A stretch of DNA of 64,000 nt, taken from CAG-698 sp964385755. Lineage in GTDB: Bacteria; Bacillota_I; Bacilli_A; ML615J-28; CAG-698. The notes below the pieces were generated by a model. It did not search any database. It saw only the letters and a program-made list of their open reading frames with translations, and had not been told where the DNA came from. Each line of letters begins with the position of its first letter. The stretch's first letter is position 1. The position numbers were made by a program, and so were the translations under genes. The stretch spans positions 1 to 64,000 of the forward strand of contig CAYLPZ010000002.1 of assembly GCA_964385755.1 (NCBI GenBank), given 5' to 3'. Positions 17,671 to 25,989 of this stretch are shown in pieces.

Positions 17671-19062
17671 TTACTCACCTTTTGTATTATCTATTGTTTG
17701 CATATTTTCATCACGATATCTTTTTTTAGAAGAATATTTTCCCATAAAAAACTTCTTTAGTGAATATTTATTAAAGTTAGAGAAAGGGTATAAATATAAT
17801 GTATTAAAACTTTTTATGTTACTTACTATTAGTGTTGTTACAATAATACCAAGTAAAACACCAAACATACCAAGGAACATTCCCATTACAAGTAAAAACA
17901 TTCTTAGTAGTGATATAGCATTTAGGAATCGTTGATTGTTTGTGATAGCATAACCACAAATATAGGATATAGCAGTAACAACTAGATTAAATGAAGAAAT
18001 AAAACCACTATTAACAGCGTTTTGGCCTATTAATAATCCACCTACTGTAATTATGACATTTTGTAAATTAATATTAGGTGATTTTGAGGATGCTAGTCTT
18101 AGAAGATCAAATAAAAAGATAATTAAGATAAATTCCATATATATTGGCAGTGTGGAACCTTTTAGTGATGATTTTATTTCCGAAATTGCAATTAGTGAAA
18201 TATTTGTATTATGATAAGTGACTAAAGATGTGTATATACCTAAGAAATATATAGCAAAAAATATGCAAATTGTTAATAAAACTTTATGATAAATTACCAT
18301 ACTTTTTTTAGCACTATAACTTTCTTTTAACGATAAAAAGAATGTTATATCAACGGGCATTACTAAAGCTATTGGTATTTGATCAATTAATAACACTACT
18401 CTGCCTTCATTTAGACTTGTACATACACTATCAGGACTTGATACTTCACCAATAGTTGGAAATATTTTACTTTTTTCTAAAAAGTTTATTAAATCATAGA
18501 TTGAATATAATGTATCAATATTTATATTAGTTAATGTTTTTTCGATATTATTTATTAAATTTTTGTTTGTAATATCATGAATATATAATAAAGAAACTAA
18601 GGTATTGCTTCTTAAACCTATATTAAAATCTTTTTGGATAATACTAGTTGATTTCATTCTTTTTTGAATTAAAGCAATATTTGTTTCAATATTTTCAACT
18701 AAACCATCACGAGGCCCGTAAATATTATTTGGTTCTAATAAACTATCTTGGATGCTCCTTCCAATATCTTTTTGACAAATACAATTATATAAGCAGTTTT
18801 CCACTTCAAATATAATATTGCCACTTGTAACATTAGTTATTATCTCATCAGAGAAAAACGAAATACGATTAAATATACCGGGATAAATCTCATTTAAAAT
18901 ATGAAAATTGGTACTATTTATTTTATTTGTAAAATCATCAATGAATCTTTTGATATCTGCTAAATAGATATGATAGATAATTTTATATGTTATATCGTTA
19001 ACTCTACCAACTGTTTCTTTAATGTTTTTATTCGCACATAATTTATTGATTACATCTTCCAT
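17671..19062 (-). CDS. Germinant receptor A subunit (GerA family)
   Basis: The protein is 463 residues. The soluble N-terminal half ends in the family block PNNIYGPRDGLVENIETNIALIQKRMKS, and GRVVLLIDQIPIALVMPVDITFFLSLKESY leads into four to five transmembrane helices in the C-terminal half. A subunits form the nutrient-gated channel of the receptor. The N-terminus overlaps the end of gerB by 13 nt, giving coupled translation in the order B-A-C. The basic tail (FFMGKYSSKKRYRDENM) fits a cytoplasmic C-terminus. Confidence 0.9.
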   Translation of the reverse strand: MEDVINKLCANKNIKETVGRVNDITYKIIYHIYLADIKRFIDDFTNKINSTNFHILNEIYPGIFNRISFFSDEIITNVTSGNIIFEVENCLYNCICQKDIGRSIQDSLLEPNNIYGPRDGLVENIETNIALIQKRMKSTSIIQKDFNIGLRSNTLVSLLYIHDITNKNLINNIEKTLTNINIDTLYSIYDLINFLEKSKIFPTIGEVSSPDSVCTSLNEGRVVLLIDQIPIALVMPVDITFFLSLKESYSAKKSMVIYHKVLLTICIFFAIYFLGIYTSLVTYHNTNISLIAISEIKSSLKGSTLPIYMEFILIIFLFDLLRLASSKSPNINLQNVIITVGGLLIGQNAVNSGFISSFNLVVTAISYICGYAITNNQRFLNAISLLRMFLLVMGMFLGMFGVLLGIIVTTLIVSNIKSFNTLYLYPFSNFNKYSLKKFFMGKYSSKKRYRDENMQTIDNTKGE

Positions 19063-20096
19063 GCTTTTTCTCCTTTGTAGTTTTTTTGGTATTTACTATT
19101 TTTTTTAAGACTTATTATTATATATAAATAGATTAATCCAATTAAACCAAGACACACAAATAATGAATACATTAAAATACTATTAAAGATATTTGAAAAC
19201 ACATAAAGAATAATTTCAAAACCTAAAAATATTAAAATAAATAAGACATTCATCTTTGACTTTTTTTTAACATTCCAAATTGATAGAAGAGTATTTACAT
19301 TTAAAGCCATACGAAAACAAATAGTAACTGTCATGATAACAAGCAAGAAGATGTCAAAATTTTCAATGAATTTGTTCCCTTTAAATGTTTGCCAGCGTAT
19401 ATATGAACTTTCCTTGCTTCCGAGAAAATAATTAGTTCCAAGGATGGAAATGGAATCGATAATTATTTGTAATAAATAAACTATCGATATTATCCCTGCT
19501 ATTACAAAATCCTTTTTTCGAAATCCCTCTTTAAACTGCATATAGTGATAAGCATATATGATGTTTTCCAAAGGGAATAAAAAAACTAAATATGCCTTAT
19601 AGATATTTATAACTTGTTTAATATCAATTGGTAGCAATAAACTATGATTACGATCATCTTGATTAAATAGAGGAATTAAGTAGAAAACAGAGGTAAGAAG
19701 AAAGAAAATAATTCCTACATCAAAAATTCTTGTGAGCTCAAAAGTTCCAAGAATATAAAATGTTATTAATAAAACTATTAAAATGATTAAGATATTTGCT
19801 TCAGTGTAAAAATATTGTTTAATAATTAATCCTGTTAGAAATGTGTTTTCTGTGATTGCTATTAACAAATATAATGTTAATAATATTTTAATAAACTTAT
19901 TTTTGAAAATATTTTTATCATCTTTTTTAATACCAGGAAACAATAAACCAATTAAAACAAATATAAGCATTACTAATAGTAATATCCACCATGAATTTTG
20001 TTTAAATTCATTTATTAATTGAATAAATGAGATTTGACTAACAATTAATATGTTACTTAATCCTAGAAATAAAATCATTTTTTTATTCGAAATCAT
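19050..20096 (-). CDS. Germinant receptor B subunit (GerB/AgrB permease-like)
   Basis: The protein is 348 residues and almost entirely hydrophobic, with about ten transmembrane helices, as in the amino-acid-permease-like B subunits of GerA-type receptors, which bind the germinant. Recognisable points are the N-terminal ISNKKMILFLGLSNILIVSQ and the middle SIDSISILGTNYFLGSKESSYIRWQTFKGNKF. It is the first gene of the operon, preceded by AAAGGAAAA. The 195-nt gap to the divergent ssb gene must hold its promoter; I found no convincing sigma-G boxes. Confidence 0.85.
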   Translation of the reverse strand: MISNKKMILFLGLSNILIVSQISFIQLINEFKQNSWWILLLVMLIFVLIGLLFPGIKKDDKNIFKNKFIKILLTLYLLIAITENTFLTGLIIKQYFYTEANILIILIVLLITFYILGTFELTRIFDVGIIFFLLTSVFYLIPLFNQDDRNHSLLLPIDIKQVINIYKAYLVFLFPLENIIYAYHYMQFKEGFRKKDFVIAGIISIVYLLQIIIDSISILGTNYFLGSKESSYIRWQTFKGNKFIENFDIFLLVIMTVTICFRMALNVNTLLSIWNVKKKSKMNVLFILIFLGFEIILYVFSNIFNSILMYSLFVCLGLIGLIYLYIIISLKKNSKYQKNYKGEKAWKM

Positions 20097-20315
20097 AAAT
20101 TATTTTCCTTTACCATTTTAAATTATTATTTTCTTTTTATTAACTATTTATGCAATAATATTTGTTTTTCTAAAAAGAAAAAATAAAAAAATGATAATAA
20201 ATTATATTATCAAATAAGCTTCTTTTATTGTTAAAAATCCAATTTTATGCTTCCTTTTGTCCATTTTTCTTTATTTTTCTAATAAAGTATAATGTTTTCG
20301 AAAGGAGGTGTTATG

Positions 20316-20816
20316 ATGTTAAATAATGTTGTATTAGTTGGAAGAGTAGTAGAAGAACCTAAACTAGTAAAAACTGAGAAGGGGATAAAAGTTGCAAATA
20401 TTATTTTAGCAGTACAAAGACCATTTAAGAATGAAAATAATCAATATGATACGGATTTCATTCCACTACAAACTTGGTCAGGACTTGCGGAAGTGGTGTG
20501 TGAATATGTTGGTAAAGGATCTATTATTGGTGCTAATTGTAGACTATCAACACATAATATTGAAGTTGGTGATTTAATTATGCGTACAGTAGATGTTGTA
20601 GCAGAATATATTTCTTTTATTAAACTTAATTCACGTATTGTAAAAAATGACAAAACTGAAAAATCTAATAATGTAAACGTAGAAATTAATGAAGATGTTG
20701 AAACGAAAGAGAAATCTAATGTAGAAAGTAATAATTTAGAAATGTTAGAACAAGAACAAACAGAAACTGTAAAGTCAAATAAAGTTAATAAAAAAGCTAA
20801 AGATGAAATTAAATAA
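20316..20816 (+). CDS. ssb: Single-stranded DNA-binding protein
   Basis: The OB fold occupies residues ~1-100: LNNVVLVGRVVEEPKLVKTEKGIKVANIILAVQRPF, FIPLQTWSGLAEVVCEYVGKGSIIGANCRLST and VDVVAEYISF. A Glu-, Asn- and Lys-rich unstructured tail follows. It lacks the usual acidic DDDIPF tip and ends DEIK, so docking of partner proteins may be weaker than usual. Of two adjacent ATGs (20313, 20316), the second is better spaced from AAAGGAGG. It is monocistronic, divergent from the ger operon and distant from the ribosomal S6/S18 genes that usually flank ssb, so it may be a second ssb copy. Confidence 0.85.
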   Translation: MLNNVVLVGRVVEEPKLVKTEKGIKVANIILAVQRPFKNENNQYDTDFIPLQTWSGLAEVVCEYVGKGSIIGANCRLSTHNIEVGDLIMRTVDVVAEYISFIKLNSRIVKNDKTEKSNNVNVEINEDVETKEKSNVESNNLEMLEQEQTETVKSNKVNKKAKDEIK

Positions 20817-20902
20817 TAAATTGCGTAATGAATAAGTGACAATAAAAATAAATAGTTCTTGGTTATATTACTCTTGCGTGTTACTGCAATTTTTTTCTTA
20901 AA

Positions 20903-20937
20903 AAAACCTCTGATGAAAATCAGAGGGTTTATTTTTT
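20903..20937. terminator. Terminator after ssb
   Basis: AAACCTCTGAT / ATCAGAGG-TTT has a GAAA loop, one bulged G and a T tract. It also lies just beyond the stop of the minus-strand remnant at 20929 and may serve both. Confidence 0.8.
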
Positions 20938-21022
20938 AAAGAACGCTAAACCAATTGTACCAGAGTAAATAGCATCAAATGGTTTATTTTCATCGATTCC
21001 ACCTGACTTTGTTACTATTTTA
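20929..21022 (-). pseudogene. C-terminal remnant of an unknown gene
   Basis: Read on the minus strand, the last ~28 codons before TAA at 20931-20929 give SGGIDENKPFDAIYSGTIGL, then AFFKK. The composition looks like real protein next to a terminator. Upstream of about 21020 the frame loses this character and closes with a stop near 21116. It is probably the surviving 3' end of a gene cut by later insertions. The family is not recognised. Confidence 0.4.
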
Positions 21023-21310
21023 GTGATAATTTTATTGGTATATAATTTTATTTCAAGTAGTAGAAAAAATAAAGATTTCTTAAGGTTAATCTTTAAAGCT
21101 AATTTTAAATATTCTTATTTAGAGATAATTAATAATTTATTACTTTCTAAAAGTTCCAATTTTACAGCACAAGAAAAGAATACTATAATAATATGGGCTG
21201 GAGGTATAGTTAATAGAATTATTTAGTGGATCGATGATGACTATAATGAAATTTAATTAATGCCTTCGAAATACTGTTATGAGAATTTGAAAAAATTTAG
21301 TATAAAAGCA
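21023..21310 (+). pseudogene. Decayed gene, possibly a TetR-like regulator C-terminus
   Basis: One reading frame runs through two stop codons (TAG after RII, TAA after DDYNEI): KNTIIIWAGGIVNRII, stop, WIDDDYNEI, stop, then LMPSKYCYENLKKFSIKAPR. The pattern of a helix ending in G-I-V-x-x-I-I-x-W, then P-x-x-x-C-YENLKKF, resembles the end of TetR-family regulators, but no N-terminal helix-turn-helix is left. A hairpin terminator follows at once. This is a low-confidence family guess on a clear relic. Confidence 0.35.
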
Positions 21311-21345
21311 CCCCGGTAGACTCTAAATCTATCGGGGTTATCTAT
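21309..21345 (+). terminator. Hairpin after the decayed gene
   Basis: CCCCGGTAGA / TCTATCGGGG (one G-T pair) has a 7-nt loop and is followed by a T-rich stretch. Its GC content is well above the surrounding DNA. Confidence 0.6.
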
Positions 21346-21418
21346 TTGTTTTCTTTATATTATTTTTGCAAAACGGAAAGTAGAGAACATCAATATCTTT
21401 CAAAAATGTTCAAACTTT

Positions 21419-21766
21419 TTATGGATGAAGATAAAAAGCAAGAAAGATGATCATTTCAATTAGTACAGGTATTGCAATAAATGAAGATAATCTAATAATA
21501 ATATTTTTGTCTTTATTGTTATTTTTATTTCTTCTATTATATATTATTAATAATACAACATTAATCAGTGCTGATATGCCATATGCTATTGAACCATAGA
21601 TTAATAGTGCTAATAGAATCACTACTAAAGCAATTTTATATGTTTCTTCACCATTTGCATTAAGATAAGAATTATGATATTCAATCCATAAAAAAGTAAA
21701 AATAATCGTTGCAATAATGGTAATAATTATAGAGGTAATATGCATGATTTTTTCTAGTTTTTTCAT
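21419..21766 (-). CDS. Small three-helix membrane protein, unknown
   Basis: No family is recognised. The 115-residue protein has hydrophobic segments near residues 10-30, 45-75 and 92-112, with a basic linker RRNKNNNKDKN between the second and third. The ATG at 21766 is chosen over the in-frame GTG at 21775, because AAGGAG is well spaced to it. It stands alone inside the degraded region between ssb and tRNA-Gly, yet is intact, so it may be a cargo gene of the island. Confidence 0.55.
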   Translation of the reverse strand: MKKLEKIMHITSIIITIIATIIFTFLWIEYHNSYLNANGEETYKIALVVILLALLIYGSIAYGISALINVVLLIIYNRRNKNNNKDKNIIIRLSSFIAIPVLIEMIIFLAFYLHP

Positions 21767-21818
21767 TTTAATCACTCCTTATTATATTATTAACTATTTA
21801 ATAATATATATGCAATTA

Positions 21819-21920
21819 TTAATTTTTATTTGTATCCATTCTTTCATTTCTGTAATACTTGAAAGCACGGAAAATGAACCAAGGCGATAATATCTGTACT
21901 AAGAGAAAATAATAAAAACT
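21819..21920 (-). pseudogene. C-terminal remnant of a membrane protein
   Basis: Upstream of TAA at 21821-21819 the minus strand reads YFLLVQILSPWFIFRAFKYY, then RNERMDTNKN: a hydrophobic helix followed by a basic tail. A stop codon closes the frame about 33 codons upstream and no start is seen. It looks like the surviving 3' end of a membrane protein gene. Confidence 0.35.
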
Positions 21921-22049
21921 TTATAAGCCTAATAAATTCTTTCGTATAAACAACCTTTTATGTAATTATTTTAGCATATTTTGTTTTTGTTTTCTAGTAA
22001 TGATTGTAGATATAAGTATACAGCATATTAAACAGATAATATATTACAA

Positions 22050-22171
22050 TGTTTCATAAATTTATAAAAAAAACGAATTCTATTCTAAAATGGCTAAAAT
22101 ACCATATAATAATTAAAAAAATTAGCCTTACGAAAGAAGACTAATAGATTTACTTTAATGTGTCATTACTA
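22050..22171 (+). repeat. Dispersed repeat, copy A
   Basis: About 120 bp matching copy B (24961-25083) closely and copy C (25834-25926) partly. Shared landmarks in order are TGTTTCATAAATTTATAAAA, GAATTCTATTCTAAAATGGC, CATATAA, TTAGCCTTAC and AAAGAAGACTAATAGATTT, then TGTGTCATTACTA. An internal GGCTAA / TTAGCC pair could form a stem. It is not coding. Confidence 0.85.
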
Positions 22172-22238
22172 CAAAATGTTTCATATTTGAGTTTTACGCT
22201 ACAAAATGTTTCACTACGCAACTTTAAGCAGTAATGAC
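22162..22238. repeat. Short element with 9-bp inverted ends and internal direct repeats
   Basis: GTCATTACT (22162-22170) and AGTAATGAC (22230-22238) are perfect inverted repeats. Between them ACAAAATGTTTCA occurs twice (22171-22183, 22201-22213). Multiple short direct repeats next to a terminal inverted repeat recall IS21-family ends, where the transposase binds several sites. No IS21 genes remain, so this would be a solo end. Confidence 0.45.
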
Positions 22239-22268
22239 TAAATTATATTAATAATACAATAAATGTGT

Positions 22269-23504
22269 TTAATTTTTTAAACAACCAATAGGTATTACAA
22301 AAACACCATCTTCACGTTTATAACCATATTGTCCACCTGTAATTACTATTTTTAAATCTGGTAATCTTAATGGGCATTGTTTTTCATGTTCGTTATATTC
22401 TCTGACTAATTTCTCTATTTCGTTTAAATGTTTTGCACCTAGTTCAATTTCATTACTGCCAAGTTTAATTTCTATTAATGCGTATCGTCCATCATTAAGA
22501 TGAAGAACACAATCAGCTTCTAATCCATATCTATCTCTATAATAAGAAACTTTACCATCAAAAGTTTGAGAATAAATCTTTAAATCTCTAATAACTAATG
22601 ATTCAAATAAAAACCCTAATGTTTTAAAATCCAAATTAAAATATTCTGGAGAAATACCAAGTGCTGCAACAGCAATAGAAGGATCAATAAAATTTCTTTT
22701 TTTACTAGAACGAATAGAAGTTTTAGATCTAATCGCAGGACACCATGCATCAATATCTTCTACTATATATAATTTTTCTAATACTGATAAATAATCATTA
22801 AATGTACGTTCAGACAATTCACAGTTTGCTATTACATCTTTATATATTGTTTGATTTGTACTTAAAGTACATAGATTTCTTGCATATGATTTCATTATTG
22901 TTTCCATCCATATAGGATTTCTTTTTACATCATCAATGCTTGAAGCATCCACATGGGCTGTTTGGTAAAATAAATCCTTGGCAACATTTAACTTTAAATT
23001 TTCTTTTTTTATTTTAAAACAACTCGGCCAACCACCACGACAAATAGCATTAATTAATCCATCAATATCTAGGTCAGAAATACATCCATCAAACATATTA
23101 GGATTATTAAACAACTCAATTAAAGAGATTTCGCCATTTGATTCTTCTGACTCATACAAACTGAGTGGTAACATCTTCATCCTACTGATTCTCATTGTTC
23201 CAGTATGTGGTGTCTTTACATCTTTAGAAGAAGAACCTGTTAGAATATATAATCCTGTTTTTTGCTCATCATCAATTGATTTTCTAATAGCTCCCCAAAT
23301 TTTTGGAGCATCTTGCCATTCATCAAATAACCTTGGCTTTTCTCCTATTAATAATTTACTAGGACTTGTTTGAGCAACCATCAAATATTTATCTCTATTT
23401 TCTTCATCCTGAAATTCAATGAAACTTTTTGAAAAGTATTTTGCTGTTGTAGTTTTGCCACATCCTTTTGGACCAACTATTAATACACCACCAAAACTTT
23501 CCAA
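22269..23504 (-). CDS. AAA ATPase with DUF4143 domain, start probably frameshifted
   Basis: The 411-residue frame has a Walker A GPKGCGKT near its start, a Walker B-like PRLFDEWQDAP, the sensor stretch YILTGSSS and a C-terminal PD-(D/E)xK-like part (GLEADCVLHLNDGRYALIEIKLG), the pattern of the AAA_14/DUF4143 family. These ATPases are frequent in gut bacteria and their role is unsettled. The expected N-terminus (MNYKKR) begins at ATG 23548 but is in another frame; a one-base loss near 23530 separates it from NAYKILKEKLESFGGVLIVG in the main frame. Translation from TTG 23504 would keep the P-loop but lose about 16 residues, so the gene may be inactive. Three 23-bp repeats lie upstream. Confidence 0.7.
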   Translation of the reverse strand: MESFGGVLIVGPKGCGKTTTAKYFSKSFIEFQDEENRDKYLMVAQTSPSKLLIGEKPRLFDEWQDAPKIWGAIRKSIDDEQKTGLYILTGSSSKDVKTPHTGTMRISRMKMLPLSLYESEESNGEISLIELFNNPNMFDGCISDLDIDGLINAICRGGWPSCFKIKKENLKLNVAKDLFYQTAHVDASSIDDVKRNPIWMETIMKSYARNLCTLSTNQTIYKDVIANCELSERTFNDYLSVLEKLYIVEDIDAWCPAIRSKTSIRSSKKRNFIDPSIAVAALGISPEYFNLDFKTLGFLFESLVIRDLKIYSQTFDGKVSYYRDRYGLEADCVLHLNDGRYALIEIKLGSNEIELGAKHLNEIEKLVREYNEHEKQCPLRLPDLKIVITGGQYGYKREDGVFVIPIGCLKN

Positions 23505-23587
23505 TTTCTCTTTTAATATTTTATAAGCATTCTTTTCTTATAATTCATTTTTATCACCAACTTAACTAAACAATAATTATAATTAAA

Positions 23588-23656
23588 TTGCAAGCATTTG
23601 AGATATTTTGTTGCAAGGTTTTGAGGTATTTTGTTGCAAGATTTTGGTGTTGTTTT
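23588..23656. repeat. Three 23-bp tandem repeats upstream of the DUF4143 gene
   Basis: The units 23588-23610, 23611-23633 and 23634-23656 all start TTGCAAG. The first two differ at four positions and the third is degenerate. They lie 40-108 nt before the original ATG (23548), in its promoter region, so they may be operator sites. Confidence 0.85.
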
Positions 23657-23713
23657 AAAGTCAAAATTTATAACAAAAATATTATAAACTATTGTATTAA
23701 TATATTTTATTTA

Positions 23714-24690
23714 ATGATTCATGAAATGAATTATGATTTCATTAAAAAGATATATCAAAACAAAGAAGAACTAACCAAGTATAATGGATATTATGTTATA
23801 GGTATAGGTGGTAGTGATATAAGAATTCCTACTACTAAAGAAAATTATTAATTCTTTGGTTACCAACACAGACAAAATCAAAGTATCATTGATGATGCAT
23901 GTCTTGCGTCTATATCATGTGCCTATGACTGTCTAAATAAATATATATTAGATAGTCAAATTAATAAGTACAAATATCCAGAAGTAGATTCCAGTATAGT
24001 TCATATTAATAACATTAATAATATTTTATCAGATAATGAAACCTTATATGTTTTTGATAGAGGGTATTTTTGTTTTAGACTATTATATGAAGTTTTTAAT
24101 AAAAATTTTATATTTAGGCTAAGAAGTGTTTTTTTAAAAAGAGAACAAGAATCATTAAAAAGCAATGATGAGATGGTCAATATAGAATTTACGATTAGAA
24201 GCAGAAATTTAGTAAAGGAGTATCCTTAAGTTAGAACGTATTTTATTAATAATAAAATTAATCACGTTTTGTTACGATAGAATTACCCAATGGTAATAAA
24301 GAAGTATTAGTCACAAATTTAACATCTGATAAAATGAGTTATGATAATATAAAAGAATTATGTCATTTAAGATGGAATATAGAAACAAGTTATCGTACAT
24401 TAAAATCACAAATGAAAGTAGAAGAATTTAGTGGTTATCTACCTGATATCATTAAACAAGATATTTATGTTAGTGTTATGTTATATAATTTAATTAGCGG
24501 AATTTTGAATGAAAACAAACCTGAAATAGATGAGACAAAATATAAATGTAAAATGAAAGTAAATAGAAACTTCTCTATAGGAGTAATTAAATCATATTTA
24601 ATACAAATTATATTAGCTGATAAAGAAAAGAAAAAAACACTCCAAGCAGAAATGATTAAACAAATTCAAAAAAAATATAATTCCTATTAG
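23714..24690 (+). pseudogene. Broken IS4-family transposase
   Basis: Conceptual translation gives GYYVIGIGGSDIRIP (first catalytic Asp region), TAA at 23849, FFGYQHRQNQSIIDDACLAS, LYVFDRGYFCF (second Asp), another TAA at 24228, a frameshift near 24270, then IELPNGNKEVLVTNLTSDKM and LCHLRWNIETSYRTLKSQM, the Y-x2-R-like helix with the last catalytic region. The N-terminal ~100 residues of a normal IS4-type DDE transposase are missing. With two stops, a frameshift and a lost 5' end it cannot be active. It lies between repeat copies A and B. Confidence 0.85.
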
Positions 24691-24960
24691 AAGAGATATT
24701 ACAAATAAAAGAAAAATGGATCCTAAAAATAAATGTTCAATGAGCTATAAAAAGAGTTTTTAAAAAAGTGATTCTTTTTAGTGCGCACTTTTTTCAAAAA
24801 TTAAAGAACAAGGTTAATTATTCTATTAAATAATAGTGTATAAACTTGTTTTTATTTTGCCTTATATAAAATATTATAAGTATCACTTCTTAAGTTGATG
24901 ATATTACGTAAGTTAATGGTTCGAGTCCATGACAAGTCTCCTTAGGTATTTAAACCTAAA
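24691..24960. other. Intergenic stretch with hairpin and tRNA-like fragment
   Basis: AAAAAAGTG (24762-24770) with CACTTTTTT (24786-24794) could terminate the transposase transcript. Around 24915-24945 the plus strand reads AATGG-TTCGAGT-CCATG, like a tRNA T arm, followed by ACAAGTC-TCC like an acceptor 3' strand. No full cloverleaf is found, so it is at most a tRNA relic. No gene is seen here. Confidence 0.4.
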
Positions 24961-25083
24961 TGTTTCATAAATTTATAAAAAAAGAAGAATTCTATTCTAA
25001 AATGGCTAAAATATCATATAAAATTAAAAAAAATTAGCCTTACTAAAGAAGACTAATAGATTTATTTTATTGTGTCATTACTA
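24961..25083 (+). repeat. Dispersed repeat, copy B
   Basis: This is a near-full-length match to copy A in the same orientation, from TGTTTCATAAATTTATAAAA to TGTGTCATTACTA. After that point the two copies diverge, so the boundary lies at or near CATTACTA. Confidence 0.85.
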
Positions 25084-25137
25084 TGCAACTAAATGTTTCG
25101 ACGCACCTGAGTAGTACGTAACTGACTATAAGTAAAT

Positions 25138-25184
25138 AAAAGTTCCCATTAAATGTGCTACTATTTGATTTAATGGGAACTTTT
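25138..25184. terminator. Long hairpin downstream of the truncated ATP-binding gene
   Basis: AAAAGTTCCCATTAAAT and ATTTAATGGGAACTTTT form a 17-bp stem with a 13-nt loop and A/T tracts on both sides. It fits termination on either strand, mainly of the minus-strand pseudogene. Confidence 0.8.
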
Positions 25185-25190
25185 CACTAT

Positions 25191-25825
25191 TTAAATATTA
25201 ACTTTCCAATATCCTGTTTTGTTTGACCCGATTCTTTCTATTAAATTTATTTTCTTAAATTTTACAATAGCATTTTGAATAGTTGTTTTACCCATTCCCA
25301 ATAATGAAGCAATTTAAGGTTGAGACATTCGAGGATTTTCTTTAATTTTCTTTAAAATTTTTATTTCATTATTAGTTAACTTATCTACCAATTTATCTAT
25401 CGGATTATCTACCAAATCAGCTTCAAATTTATGTTTCCAATTATATGATAAAGTTACTTTTATTGAACTTTCATTAATTTCAAACGCTTCCCTTCCATAT
25501 CTTGACACAATAAGGGGAACACCTTTTCCTATTCTTTCACTCAGATGAGATGATAAGAATATAACAGATAGATCTTCATTAACAGGTTTACTCTCTCCTC
25601 TAAAAAAACCTTCAATTGTTTGATTAGGTGCTAGTGAAGAAAAAGATGTTATCTCTATTCGATCATCAAAAAACGTAATCATCGGCGAAGCACGATGAGT
25701 CCAGTTGTTGTGAATGAATGCATTTTTCACTGCTTCATTAAAACATTCCTGATCAAATAGTGGAACATCTTCCCTAAATCCCGTTTCGAAATGTTCTATC
25801 GCTCTAGAAATATTTATAACTTTTT
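25191..25825 (-). pseudogene. Truncated AlbA/Schlafen-type ATP-binding protein
   Basis: The minus-strand frame runs from ISRAIEHFETGFREDVPLFD through CFNEAVKNAFIHNNW, ASPMITFFDDRIEITSFS and L-x-E-R-I-G-K-G-V-P, a histidine-kinase-like ATPase (HATPase_c_4) region, to a C-terminal winged helix. A TAA at 25316-25314 interrupts that last domain: before it NPRMSQP, after it IASLLGMGKTTIQNAIVKFK, then VNI at the true stop 25191. The N-terminal AlbA domain is absent, and the reading frame fades where repeat copy C begins. It is non-functional: cut at the 5' end and carrying a nonsense codon. Confidence 0.75.
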
Positions 25826-25833
25826 ATATATAA

Positions 25834-25926
25834 ATCTATAAAAAATAAGGTATTCTAACCATTATTAGCTAAAATATCATATAAAATGCAAAAAACAAGC
25901 CTTACTAAAGAAGACTAATAGATTTC
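25834..25926 (+). repeat. Dispersed repeat, copy C (degenerate)
   Basis: It shares AGCTAAAATATCATATAAAA, AAGCCTTACTAAAGAAGACT and AATAGATTT with copies A and B, with a more diverged left part. It starts where the truncated ATP-binding gene loses its frame. Confidence 0.75.
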
Positions 25927-25989
25927 AAAAAATGTCTAACTGCTATGATATCTATCTTATTAAAAGGTGTATGGGACGATAAGTCTTTT

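Noticed and set aside
22978..23373. A 131-codon plus-strand frame opposite the DUF4143 ATPase
   Set aside because: It is complementary to well-supported coding sequence with P-loop and nuclease-like motifs, and has no ribosome site.
23588..23656. 23-bp repeats considered as a CRISPR array or replication iterons
   Set aside because: The units are directly adjacent with no spacers, and there is no rep or cas gene; promoter-associated repeats fit better.
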